NCBI GenBank assembly: GCA_963769665.1
Contig: CAVYMQ010000003.1
Location: 372,001-436,000 of the forward strand
DNA from: JACCTU01 sp963769665
Lineage (GTDB): Bacteria > Actinomycetota > Thermoleophilia > Gaiellales > Gaiellaceae
Direction: 5' to 3'
Length of the DNA: 64,000 bases
Shown here: one piece after another, positions 34,268-43,902 of the stretch
Position numbering within the stretch: the stretch's first letter is position 1
How the letters are laid out: every line of letters begins with the position of its first letter
Notes under the pieces: model-generated
The model's database searches: none
The model's input: the letters and a program-made list of their open reading frames with translations, nothing else
Told to the model about the DNA's origin: nothing
Position numbers and translations under genes: made by a program

Positions 34268-35380
34268 CGCGTTCCCTCCGGCCTTCTCCCAGACGGCCGG
34301 CACGCCGTTGCGCGAGGTAGTCGACGAGCGCGACGACGGTCGCCCAGGTGACGAGCGTGTAGTAGCGCGGCAGCCCGGCGGTGGCGGCGGCGAGGCGCGA
34401 GGAAGGCGAGCTGCCCGGCGAGCGCGCGCCGCGTAGACGGGGCCTCGCGGCGCGAGCGCGACGCTCGTCGGCGAGCAGGCCGAGGTGGAGCAGGCCGCTC
34501 GCGTAGCGCAGGTGGCGGTGCGAGAGGATCTCGGCGAGGTAGACGGGGTCGAGGCGGCGGAGCATGCGGCCGCGCAGGACGATCAGCCAGCAGTGCTCGA
34601 ACATGCGCACCTTGCGCCGGTACTCGCTCTCGATGTCCGGCGTCGGCTTCTCGAACGCGACGCGCCTCGGGCTCGTAGACGGCGCGGCGGCCGCGCTGCA
34701 CCATCAGGTACGGGAACGCGAGGTCGTGGCCGAAGCGCGGGTCGACGTCGACGTAGTCCGTCGCGGCGGACGGCGTAGATGGAGCCGTTGCCGCCGGTGA
34801 CCGAGCCGAGCGGCGACTCGGCCTCGCGCAGCTTGAGCTCGTAGCGCCAGTACGCGCCCTCCCGGTTCGTGCCGTCCGGCGCGCTCGAGGCGGAGCTGGC
34901 CGCAGACGTAGGCGACCTCGGGGTCGGCGAAGTTGCGGACGAGCTTGCGGAGCGCGAGCGCGCGCCCACGTCGCGTTCGCGTCGGAGAAGGCGAGGACGT
35001 CTCGCCGTGGTCGCGCGCACGGCGAGGTTCTGGGCGGCGACCTTGCCGCCGCGCGGGCAGCGCGGAGGAGGCGGACGCGGGGCTCGCGGGCGGCGATGCG
35101 CTCGACGAGCTCGTCGGTGGCGTCGGTCGAGGCGTCGGAGGCGACGACGATCTCGACGCGCTCCGGCGGGTAGTCGAGCGCGAGCAGGTTCTCGAGCGCG
35201 GCGCTCGATCACGGTCTCCTCGTTGTAGGCGGCGACGATCACGCTGACGGTGGGCAGGTCGCCGCCCTTGCGCACGGGGCGCGAGCGGACGCGCGCGGCG
35301 AGCGACGCGGCGGCCGGGTAGCCGGCGTGCGTCCACGCGAGCGCGCCGAGGGAGCCCCAGAAGACGGCCTGTCGGATCAC
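34264..35380 (-). CDS. Membrane glycosyltransferase family 2 (frameshifted)
   Basis: About 370 residues from GTG 35380. The GT2 core begins TVSVIVAAYNEETVIERA; later pieces in other frames are ARGGKVAAQNLAVR, VRNFADPEVAYVCGQL, GAYWRYELKLREAESPLGSV and TGGNGSIYAVRR with an FGHDLAFPYLMV segment. The C-terminal third is membrane-spanning (YYTLVTWATVVALVDYL). Architecture matches processive or membrane GT2 enzymes of exopolysaccharide synthesis. About eight single-base breaks scattered through it. Product unknown; likely adds a repeat-unit sugar. Confidence 0.7.
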
Positions 35381-36124
35381 GGCGGGTCATGCGTAGGCCG
35401 CGGCAGGGCAGGCGCGCGGACGCGAGGTAGTCGCGCAGCGTCGGCGTCGTGCGGGCGCGTGCGGCCGCCCGACGGTTGCGGGGCGCCCGTCGAGGTCGCC
35501 GTCGCCGGAGGACGGCCTCCAGCGCGTCGAGGCTCGCGTCGTGGAGCGCCGGGATCGTCGGCGGCGAGCGTGGCCGCGAGCGTCGGCTCGCGCACGATCG
35601 GGACGTCGCCGGCGGCGAGCACCGGCCCCGTGTCGATGCCCGCGTCGATGCGGTGGACGGTGAAGCCGACCGTCTCGCGGCCGTCTGCGAGCTCCCAGAA
35701 GACCGGCGGGCCGCCGCGGTAGTCGGGCACCGCGCCGTGGTGGACGTTGACGACGCCGTGCCGCGGCACCGCGAACGTCGCCTCGGGGATCAGCGCGTTG
35801 TCGAGCGAGAGCGCGACGTCCGCGTCCGCAAGCGCTGCGCGCGCCTCCGGACCCGGCAAGCGTCGGCACCCGCACGATCGGCACGCCGAGCGACTCGAGC
35901 GCCGGCCCCTCGCCCGCCACCGCGTAGGCGCGACGCAGCGCGAGCCCGACCGGCGCGGCCGTCAGCCCGACGCGCCGCAGCTTCCGCGCCCGCCTCCGCA
36001 GCTGCTCGACCCCGCTCGCGACCGCGCCCTCGTCCAGGATCACGCGCTCGACCTCGATCGCCCCGCGCGCGAGGAACCTGGACGCGATCCCGCGCGGGTT
36101 CCGCGTGAGCACGACGACCCTCAT
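35377..36124 (-). CDS. Formyltransferase (methionyl-tRNA formyltransferase-like; frameshifted)
   Basis: About 250 residues from ATG 36124. N-terminal VVVLTRNPRGIASRFLARG, then DVALSLDNALIPEATFA, NVHHGAVPDYRGGPPVFWEL and VGFTVHRIDAGIDTGPVLA. The Asn and His of NVHHG and the Asp of RIDAGIDTG are the catalytic trio of Formyl_trans_N enzymes, which use N10-formyl-tetrahydrofolate. In this family some members formylate 4-amino-4,6-dideoxy sugar nucleotides. A WecE-like aminotransferase in the same operon could supply that amine. Breaks near 35,855, 35,560 and 35,430. Confidence 0.75.
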
Positions 36125-36876
36125 CCGCGCGTCAGGAAGGCGCGGAGGTGCCGGACCGGCCACGACGCGACGACGTTGTCGCGCCGCAGCGCGTAGAGAT
36201 CGGCGCCCGCGGCGTTCCGCCCCCGCATCGCCGTCAGGCAGGAGTCGTAGCCGGCCGCACGCGCCGCGTCGGCGACAGCGGGCGAGAAGCGCGCGCGGTC
36301 GCCGTACGGCGCGGCGAATTGGGCCGGCGGCGAGCCGAGCCTCCGCGCGAGCTCCGCCCGCGAGCCGGCGACCTCGTCCTCGAGCTGCGCGGGGCTCAGA
36401 GCCGTCAGGTCCGGATGCGTGCGCGTGTGCGAGCCGATCTCGTGGCCGAGCTCGACGAGCCGCTCGAGGTCGTCCCAGCCGAGCGGCTCGAGCGGCCGGT
36501 CGAGGTGCAGCCGCTCGCGGCAGACGCGCTCGACGACGTCGGGGGCCGCGCCGACGAGCTCCGCGATCACGAAGTAGCTCGCGCCGAATCCGTGCTCGGC
36601 GAGCAGCGGCGCGGCGTTGACGAGCCCGCTGCGGAAGCCGTCGTCGAACGTGACCGCGAGCTCGCGCCCGCCGACTCGCTCCTCGCGCAGCCGTCCCACG
36701 GCCTCGCTCGGCGAGACCGGCTCGAACTCGGACGCGAGCCATGCGAGCTGGCGCGCGAACGCCTCCCGCTCGTCGTCTCGCACCCAGTGGTAGACGACGA
36801 TCCGCACCCCCGGCCGCGTCCGCCGCGGCAGCGCGCCGAGCACGTCGAGCGCGAGCGAGCGCGCACGCGACCGCAC
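36121..36876 (-). CDS. Polysaccharide deacetylase (NodB domain, CE4)
   Basis: 251 residues, intact, from GTG 36876. IVVYHWVRDDERE, first motif LAVTFDDGFRSGLVNAAPLL (catalytic Asp-Asp), metal motif IGSHTRTHPDLTALS (H-x3-H), then FAAPYGDRARFS (arginine motif). No signal peptide, so a cytoplasmic substrate is likely, or N-terminal membrane association. Third NodB-type gene in the window. Coupled to the formyltransferase by ATGA, suggesting deacetylation followed by re-acylation. Confidence 0.87.
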   Translation of the reverse strand: MRSRARSLALDVLGALPRRTRPGVRIVVYHWVRDDEREAFARQLAWLASEFEPVSPSEAVGRLREERVGGRELAVTFDDGFRSGLVNAAPLLAEHGFGASYFVIAELVGAAPDVVERVCRERLHLDRPLEPLGWDDLERLVELGHEIGSHTRTHPDLTALSPAQLEDEVAGSRAELARRLGSPPAQFAAPYGDRARFSPAVADAARAAGYDSCLTAMRGRNAAGADLYALRRDNVVASWPVRHLRAFLTRG

Positions 36877-36877
36877 C

Positions 36878-38637
36878 TCAGGCGGCGACCGGCGCGCGCC
36901 GCGCCGCCGCGATCCCGGCGCGCCAGAGCTCGAGCATCAGCCGGCCGTACAGCTCCTGCCCTGCGTCGATCTCCCCGCGCACGTGCCGGTCGAGGAGCGC
37001 GCGCCCGTCCGGGTCGCCGGCCAGCGCGTCGCCGGCGAGGTCGCGCAGCTCGCCGCGCAGCCAGCGGTCGAGCGGGACGTCGAAGCCCTGCTTCGGCCGG
37101 CGCGCGATGCTCTCGGGCAGCCGTGCCGCCACGAGCCGGCGGATCGCGACCTTCGTGCGCACGCCGCGCACCTTCTCGCGGTCGGGCAGGAAGAGCCCGG
37201 CACGGACGACCTCGTGGTCGAGGAACGGCACGCGCAGCTCGAGCGAGTGCGCCATCGAGAGCTTGTCCGCCTTCAGCATCAGGTCGTCCGCGAGCATCGC
37301 GTGGAGGTCGACGTACTGGAGCCGGCCGAGCGGGGTCAGACCCCGGGGCGCCTCGGCGAAGAGCCGCTCGAACCACGCCGAGCGGCCGGCGTCGGCGAAC
37401 CACGCGAAGTAGCGCTCCGCCTCCGGCTTGCCGGCGTGGCGGAGGAGCTTCGACGGCGCGGCGGACGACGTCCTTGCGGCCCGAGCCGTGCGGCAGTCGG
37501 GCGAGCAGCGGCGCGAGCGAGCGCAGGGGAGCGAGCCGCGCGGCGCGACGATCCCACGGGTAGCGCGAGTAGCCGCCGAAGACCTCGTCGCCGCCGTCGC
37601 CCGCGAGCGCGACCTTGACCTCGGACGCGACCGCACGGCAGAGGTACCAGAGCGGGATCGCCGCGCCGTCGGCGAGCGGCTGCTCGAGCGCGGCGGCGAT
37701 CGCCGGCAGGTCGTCCGCGACGTTCGTGTCGACGAGCAGCTCCTCGTGACGCGTCCCGAGCGCGGCGGCCACCGCGCGCGCCGGCTCCCGCTCGTCGAGC
37801 TCGGGCTCGGCGAAGCCGACGGAGAACGTCCGCAGCGGCTCCTCGAGCTCGGCAGCGGCAAGCGCGGCGATCAGCGAGGAGTCGAGCCCGCCCGAGAGGA
37901 GCACGGCGAGCGGGACGTCGGAGCGCAGGTGGAGCGAGACGGCCTCGCGCAGGTCGGCCTCGACCGAGCCGGCCGACGGCGGCTCCGGCGTCCAGTAGCG
38001 CGTCTCGCGCACGCGCCCGTCCTCGTGCACGAGCAGCCGGGCCGGAAGCAGGCGGCGCACGCCGGCGAGGCCGGTCGCCTCGCCCGACACCCAGCCGAGC
38101 GCGAGGTAGCCGGCGAGCGCGTCCTCGTCCTCGCCGCCGCGCCGCTCCGAGCGCGAGCAGCGGCCGCAGCTCGGAGGCGAACGCGAGCGCGCCGCCGTCC
38201 AGCTCGGCGAGGTAGAGCGGCTTGATCCCGAAGCGGTCGCGCGCGAGCAGCAGCCGGCCGCGGCGCTCGTCCCAGAGCGCGAGCGCGAACATGCCGCGCA
38301 GCCGCTCGACGAACGCGTCGCCGTGCTCCTCGTAGAGGTGCGGCACGAGCTCGACGTCGCCCTCGCCCCGGAAGACATGGCCCTTCGCGACGAGCTCGGC
38401 GCGCAGCTCGCGGTAGTTGTAGAGCTCGCCGTTGACGACGGCGACGACGTCGCCGGCCTCGTTCGCGACCGGCTGGTCGCCCGTCGCGAGGTCGATGATC
38501 GCGAGCCGCCGCATCGCGAGCCCGACACCCGGCCGCGTGTAGCGCCCCTCGCCGTCCGGCCCGCGGTGGCGCAGCAGCTCGACCGCGTCGAGCGCGCCCG
38601 GCGGCACGGCGCCGACGACTCCGAGGATCCCGCACAT
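36878..38637 (-). CDS. asnB: Asparagine synthase-type glutamine amidotransferase AsnB (frameshifted)
   Basis: About 585 residues from ATG 38637. Class II amidotransferase domain: Cys2 nucleophile in MCGILGVVG, LLRHRGPDGEGRY, AIIDLATGDQP, VVNGELYNYRELR. Synthetase domain: LAVLLSGGLDSSLIAALA (pyrophosphate loop), LAGDGGDEVFGGYSRYPW, and KADKLSMAHSLELRVPFLDHEVV. Two breaks, about 38,152 and 37,455. In polysaccharide clusters AsnB-like proteins (for example WbpS-type) amidate sugar carboxyl groups such as uronamides, which I think more likely here than asparagine synthesis. Confidence 0.85.
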
Positions 38638-38647
38638 CGCGTAGAGG

Positions 38648-39400
38648 CTAGACCTTGCGGCCCCACGACGAGCAGCGACCCGCCGGCCGGCAGCGAGACG
38701 CCGCGCTCGATCAGCCGCCGCTCGCCGTCGAGGATCCGCTCGAAGACGCCGTTCAGCGCGCCCGGGCCGGAGCTCTGCGACCGGGTCGTACGGCCGCGGC
38801 GAGATCCGGCGCGCGACGCGGGAGAGCGCCATCGCCGGCAGCAGCGCCGAGACGAACGAGGTCGCCCGCTCGACGCTCGAAGCCGGCCGCCCGCACCTTG
38901 CCGACGAGCTCGCGCCGCGTGTAGCGGCGCACGTGGTGCGCGACGTCGTCCATCGCGCTCCAGAGGCGCGGGTGCTGCGGCACGAGCACGACGATCCCGC
39001 CGCCCGGCCGCGCCGCCGCGTGCATCTGCGCGAGCACCTCCGCGTCCTCCTGCGACGTGCTCGAGCACGTCGAACGCGCCGACGACGTCGAACTCGCTCG
39101 CGGTACGGCAGCGCGCGGGCGTCCGCTTGCACGAGCTCGACGTCCGGGAGCCGCCGCCGCGCGACCGCGAGCCCTTCCTCGTAGAGCTCCGAGCCGACGA
39201 GCCGCCAGCCCGGGAAGGCGGCCTCGCGCAGCGCCTCGAGCACGAACCCGGTGCCGCAGCCGAGCTCGAGCAGGCTGTTCGCGTCCGGGAAGTGCCGCCG
39301 CACGGTGGAGACGACGAGCCGGTTGCGCGCGCGGAACCAGAAGCTCTCCGGCTCGACCGCGGCGAGCGCCTCGAAGAGCGCCGCGTCGTAGGGCTCAGAA
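38648..39400 (-). CDS. Class I SAM-dependent methyltransferase (frameshifted)
   Basis: About 250 residues. PESFWFRARNRLVV precedes motif I SLLELGCGTGFVLEALREA; then LVGSELYEEGLAVARRR, VELVQADARALP, FDVVGAFDVLEHV, ARPGGGIVVLVPQHPRLWSAMDD and HHVRRYTRRELVGKVRAAGF. The PQHPRLWSxxD...RRY signature is common in methyltransferases beside GT2 genes in glycan clusters. Breaks near 39,110, 39,050, 38,880 and 38,770. No clear start codon survives near 39,400. Ends with TAG about 10 bases before AsnB. Confidence 0.72.
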
Positions 39401-40539
39401 GTCCGCGGAAGTCACGTACCGCCTCGATCACGTCGTCCTGCTCGGCCTCGGTGAGACCGGTGTAGAACGGCAGCCGCAGCAGCCGGTCGGCGACGTCCTC
39501 GGTCACCGGGCACTGCCCCTCGCGGCCGCCGTAGCGGCGCCCCATCGCGGACAGGTGGAGCGGCAGGTAGTGGAAGACGGCGAGGATCCCGCGCGCCCCG
39601 AGGTGGTCGATCAGCCGCGTGCGCGCGCCGAGCGACGGGAGCAGCACGTGGAAGATGTGGTAGGCGTGACCCGCCTCGGCCGGGACGACCGGCAGCCGGA
39701 CGCCGTGCTCGCCCGCCCAGCCGGCGAGCTCGCGCTCGTACCGCTCCCAGATCCGCCGCCGCGCGGCCTGGATCCGCTCGCGCGCGTCGAGCTGGGCGAC
39801 GAGGAACGCCGCGAGCAGGTCGGACTGGACGTAGCTCGAGCCGAGCGCGACCCAGCGTGTACTTGTCCACCTGGCCGCGGAAGAACTGCCGGCGGTTCGT
39901 GCCCTTCTCGCGCAGCACCTCGGCGTCGTCGACGTAGCGCCGCGTCGTTGAGGATCAGCGCCCCGCCCTCGCCGCAGGTGACGTTCTTCGTCTCGTGGAA
40001 GCTCTGCGTCGCGAGCGCGCCGAAGCTCCCGAGCGGGCGGCCGCGGTAGGAGCCGAAGAGCCCGTGCGCGTTGTCCTCGACGACGGCCGCGCCCACCGTG
40101 CCGGCGACCGCGCAGACCTCGTCGAGCTCGCACGCGACGCCGGCGTAGTGGACGGGCACGATCGCGCGCGTCCGCTCGGTGACCGCGTGCGCGAGCGCGC
40201 GCTCGTCGAGGTTGAGCGTGTCGGGGCGGACGTCGACGAACACCGGCGCGCGCCACGGAGCGCGAAGGCGGCCGCGGTCGAGACGAACGTGAACGCCGGG
40301 ACGACGACCTCGTCGCCGGGCCCGACCTCGAGTAGGAGCGCGGCGAGCTCGAGCGCGTGCGTGCAGGACGTGGTCAGCAGCGCCCGCTCGGCGCCGACGA
40401 CCTCGGCGAGCACGTCCTCGCAGCGGCGCGTGAAGGGCCCGTCGCCGGAGATGTGGCCCTCCTCGACCGCCTGCCGGATCAGCTCCAGCTCGTCGCCGGC
40501 GAACGTCGCCTTGTTGAACGGGATGCGCCATTGGCTCAT
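39395..40539 (-). CDS. wecE: dTDP-4-amino-4,6-dideoxygalactose transaminase WecE (frameshifted)
   Basis: About 378 residues from ATG 40539. Closely follows the E. coli WecE/RffA sequence as I recall it: IPFNKATFAGDEL, GDGPFTRRCE, LLTTSCTHALELAALLL, DEVVVPAFTFVSTAAAFALRG, VDVRPDTLNLDERAL, VPVHYAGVACELDEV, SFHETKNVTCGEGGALI (PLP lysine), REKGTNRRQFFRGQVDKYT and FHYLPLH. PLP-dependent transfer of an amino group from glutamate to dTDP-4-keto-6-deoxyglucose. Breaks near 40,258, 39,945, 39,860 and one at the very end. Directly paired with a WecD-like gene. Confidence 0.88.
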
Positions 40540-40561
40540 CGCGACATGGCTCCAGCGGACA

Positions 40562-40739
40562 TGACAGGGGACAGACCCCTGCCGTGTCCCCGCCGGACGC
40601 GTCCGGCGGGGACAGAACGCGCAGCGCGCCTGCGGTCGGCGGGTGGACGGACACGGCCGCGGCGGACATCGCCGATCGGGCGGACGCGGCTCGCAGGGGC
40701 AGGACAGGGGACAGACCCCTGCCATGTCCGCTTCGGACA
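40562..40739. repeat. Two copies of a double-hairpin repeat
   Basis: The 21 bases GACAGGGGACAGACCCCTGCC occur at 40563-40583 and 40703-40723, each containing the inverted repeat CAGGGG-ACAGA-CCCCTG. Each is followed by a hairpin starting TGTCC and ending GGACA: a perfect 30-base palindrome at 40585-40614 after copy 1, and TGTCCG-CTT-CGGACA at 40725-40739 after copy 2. The unit fills the 202-base gap between wecD and wecE, the widest gap in the window. It looks like a REP-type intergenic element; not seen elsewhere here. Confidence 0.65.
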
Positions 40740-40741
40740 CC

Positions 40742-41455
40742 TCACGCGTACCACTTGTGGAACCAGAAGCCGAGCGTCTCGACGGCGAAGCCGGCGCGCT
40801 CGTAGACGCGCAGCGCGGCGGCGCTGCGGCCCTGCGTGACGACGCCGATCTCCCCGAGCTCCTGCGCCGCCGCCCAGCCGACCGCCCGTTCCACGAGCGC
40901 CGCGCCGAGCCCGCTCCCGCGCGCCTCCGCCGCGACCGCGACGAGGCCGATCGACGCTCGTCCCTCGCCCGCGTGCACCGAGAGGTAGCCGGCCGGCCGG
41001 CCGGCCTGCTCCGCGACGAAGACGGCGTCGGCCCAGCCCTCGGCGGCGGAGCGCGTGATCCAGACGTCGTAGAGGTCGTGGCAGCGCTCGTCCGGGAAGC
41101 GCGGGTCGGAGTAGAAGCGCGTCGCACCGTGGCTCGTGCGGGCGATCGCGCGCAGCGCCGTCAGGTCGCCCGGCGCGAACGCGCGCACGCGCGGATCGTC
41201 CGCGACCGGCGCCGCCGCGCGCGCGAGCCCGACGCGGACGTCCATCAACCGGAAGCCCGCGTCCTCCGCCGCGTGTGCCGTCGACGCCTGCTCGCCGGCG
41301 AGCAAGCACAGGCACGCGACCTCGTTCGCAGCCGCCCAGGCGTCGAGCTCCGCCGCGCGCGCCGCCGTCATCGTGTCGCCCCCCACGCGCGCGATCCGCA
41401 CGCCCCAGAACTCGGTGTCCCACGGCAGGAGCGCGGCCGGCTCGGGACTACTCAC
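40742..41455 (-). CDS. wecD: dTDP-fucosamine acetyltransferase-like GNAT (WecD-like)
   Basis: 237 residues, intact, from GTG 41455 (8-base overlap with the gene upstream). N-terminal LPWDTEFWGVRIARV matches the W-x-FFG-V opening of WecD; GATRFYSDPRFPDE, DVWITRSAAEGW and GYLSVHAGEGRASIGLV follow; the acetyl-CoA loop is AEARGSGLGAALVE and the end is ETLGFWFHKW. WecD acetylates dTDP-4-amino-4,6-dideoxygalactose to dTDP-Fuc4NAc, the product of WecE. Pairing with wecE makes this assignment likely, although an alternative 4-amino sugar is possible. Confidence 0.8.
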   Translation of the reverse strand: MSSPEPAALLPWDTEFWGVRIARVGGDTMTAARAAELDAWAAANEVACLCLLAGEQASTAHAAEDAGFRLMDVRVGLARAAAPVADDPRVRAFAPGDLTALRAIARTSHGATRFYSDPRFPDERCHDLYDVWITRSAAEGWADAVFVAEQAGRPAGYLSVHAGEGRASIGLVAVAAEARGSGLGAALVERAVGWAAAQELGEIGVVTQGRSAAALRVYERAGFAVETLGFWFHKWYA

Positions 41456-42394
41456 CGCGCGCCCCGACCTCCTCGCGCACCGTGTAGGCGGGGCGATCCA
41501 TGACGCGGACGTGCATGCGCGCGAGGTACTCGCCGATGATCCCGAGCGTCAGCAGCTGCACGCCCGAGAAGATCGCGATCATCGAGGCGAGGAACGGGAA
41601 GCCCGGCACGCTGCCGCCGTCGGACGAGAAGCTCCGCACGACGACGAGCACGAGCAGCGCCAGGCCGATGAAGGTGAAGGCGACGCCGACGAGGCTCGCG
41701 ATCCGCAGCGGGCGCGTGCTGAAGCCGGTGAGCACGTTCAGCGCGTGCGTCGCGAGCCGGCCGAACGTGTAGCTCGAGCGGCCCTCCGCGCGCGCGTCGT
41801 GGCGCACCGGCACCGCGCCGAAGCGCGTCGTGCCCCAGGAGAGCAGGACGTCGATCGAGACGTAGGCGCCGCTGTAGTCGGCGAAGGCGTCGCGCAGGTC
41901 GGTGCGGAAGGCGCGGAACGCGCTGACGCTTGCTCGCCGCCTCGCTCCCGATCGCGCCCCGCAGCGCGAGCTTCGTGACCGCGGTCGCCGCGCGCGCCAG
42001 AGCCCGAAGGCCGGGCACGTCGGCGCTGCCGTAGACGACGTCGTGCCCTGCGTCGAGCGCGGCGAGCAGCTTCGGGATCTCCTCCGGCGGGTTCTGCAGG
42101 TCGTCGTCGAGCGTGACGATGACGTCGGGCACCGCGCGACGCGGATGCCGGCGAGCAGCGCGTTGTGCTGGCCGTAGTTGCGCATCAGGTCGAGCCCGCG
42201 GACGCGCGGGTCGCGCGCCGACGAGCTCGCCGATCGCCGCCCAGCTCGCGTCGCGGCTGCCGTCGTTGACGAGCACGACCTCCTACTCGCGTCCCGTCGA
42301 GGACGGCGGTCAGGCGCTCGGCGAGCGCCGGGAGCGTCCCGGCGCTGTTGTAGACCGGCACGACCACCGACAGAGCGCGAGAGAACGTCTCCAT
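41448..42394 (-). CDS. ArnC-like undecaprenyl-phosphate glycosyltransferase (GT2; frameshifted)
   Basis: About 315 residues from ATG 42394. LSVVVPVYNSAGTLPALAERL, LVNDGSRDASWAAI, LDLMRNYGQHNALLAGIR, VIVTLDDDLQNPPEEIPKLL (metal site) and RTDLRDAFADYSGAYVSIDVL, then two C-terminal helices (FTFIGLALLVLVVV, SMIAIFSGVQLLTLGIIGEYLARMH). The RNYGQHxAxxAG and DLQNPPEEIP strings are the ArnC/GtrB signature: these enzymes load a sugar onto undecaprenyl phosphate. Following WecE/WecD and next to GT-C genes, it may load the 4-amino sugar. Breaks near 42,285, 42,225, 42,140 and 41,930. Confidence 0.82.
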
Positions 42395-42400
42395 GGCGTC

Positions 42401-43902
42401 TCAGTAAACCACCGTCATCGTTGCGGCCACGGCCGGCGGTAGACCCAAGATGAGTCCGGCGGTCGCGGCGAAGGCGACGGCGACGAGCGCAGCGTCCGTC
42501 GCCCACGAAGGCCCCTCCTCGAGCAGGCGTCGCGACTGCGACGTGATCGCGGCCCAGGCGACCAGCGTGAGCACGAAGGCCGGAGCGTCGGGCGCGCGGA
42601 GGTAGGGGCGCACGGCCCCGAATGCCACCAGGGCCGCGAAGAGGAGCGCGAGAACGAACGGCAGGTCGGCCGCGCCGCCGCCGATCCCGACGAAATCCAA
42701 CACCGAGCGAACATAGCCACCGGTGCGAAGCCGGTGGACGACCTCCGTGTCGCCTGCCGCGAGCGGCGAGGTCAGCGTGGCCGCAGCGAGGAACGCGCCC
42801 AGACGGCGAGTTGCCCGAGCACGACGCCGGGGATCACGCGCAGCGCAGGTGCGAGGAGCGCGGCGAGGAACGGCAACGTCGTCACGAGGTAGCGCGGGCC
42901 CGGCGAGGCCCCTCCGAACGGATCCACCGAAGCGGCGTTGTAGAGCAGAAACGCGACCGGCAGACCCGCGAGCAGGAGTGCGTCGGCCCGTTGACCACGA
43001 CGGTAGACGACGATCGCGCCGACGGCGGCCGCGGCCAGCGACGCGAGGCCCGCGGGAGCAAACAGGAGCGCAAGCGTGGTGTGCGGGTCCGGCAACGTGA
43101 GGCCGAACAGGCCCGGATACGACTTCGTGTCCGGCCCGAGCGTCCACCCCTCGTACGGAAAGTGGAACGGCGAGCCGAACGCCCACTGGTTGAAGACCAG
43201 CGCGGGCAGCGCGCCGAGGACGGCCGGAAGGCCAAACGCGAGCGCGCGCCTGAGCTTGTCCTCACGCGCGATCGCGTAGACGAACAGGACGGCGCCGGCG
43301 AGCCCGATCGGGTATTCGACGACGACGCCGAGGCCGAGCAGCAGCCCGGCGAGCGCGACACGCCGGAGGTCGGGGGCCCCATGCCGTTCGCGGTACAGCA
43401 GCACGTAGGCACCGAACGCCAGCGTTGCCGCGAGGACGTGCGAGAAGAAGAGGTTCGCGAACGGCAGCAGCAGAGTTGCGCCGCCGAGCGCAACCGTAGA
43501 GGCGATCCCGAGCCCGGGTTCCAGTCGGTTCGCGAGGTCACGAACGAGGAGCAGCAACACGAGCGCCGGCAGGACGGACGCCCACAGGTGGAGTGCCCAG
43601 AGCACACGGTCGACGTGATCCGTCGGGTCGACCCCCGCCGCTTCGAGAACGACGTAGACCGGGACGCTGAACGCGGCCAGGCCCGGCGCTTTCGCCGCGT
43701 ACCGATGGCCCTCGAACTGCGTCGAATCGACCGTCGCGAGCTCGCCCTGCGCGTAGTCGTCGATGTACGGCTTGCCGTCCGCGAGGCTGCGCGTGAGTGC
43801 GTAGTGCGCTTCCTGGTTCTCGCCCGTCGGTTGGATGAGATACGCGTACGCGAAGACGAGCGCGGCGATCGCGGCGAGCTCGAGCCCACGGCTCACTCTC
43901 AT
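42401..43902 (-). CDS. GT-C family membrane glycosyltransferase (one frameshift)
   Basis: About 500 residues from ATG 43902 with roughly a dozen hydrophobic segments. First outer loop: LIQPTGENQEAHYALTRSL and GKPYIDDYAQGELATVD, with acidic residues as in the PMT/ArnT superfamily; later NLFFSHVLAATLAFGAYVLL. One break near 42,797, where restoring a G in the run TGGGC rejoins the C-terminal helices (DTEVVHRLRTGGYVRSVLDF). Likely uses a polyprenyl-phosphate sugar made by the ArnC-like enzyme encoded just downstream. Confidence 0.75.

Noticed and set aside
36567..40256. A 1229-codon open frame on the minus strand that looks like a giant multidomain protein
   Set aside because: It strings together pieces of WecE, a methyltransferase and AsnB only because frameshifts move each protein in and out of this frame; stretches between are arginine/serine-rich wrong-frame sequence.
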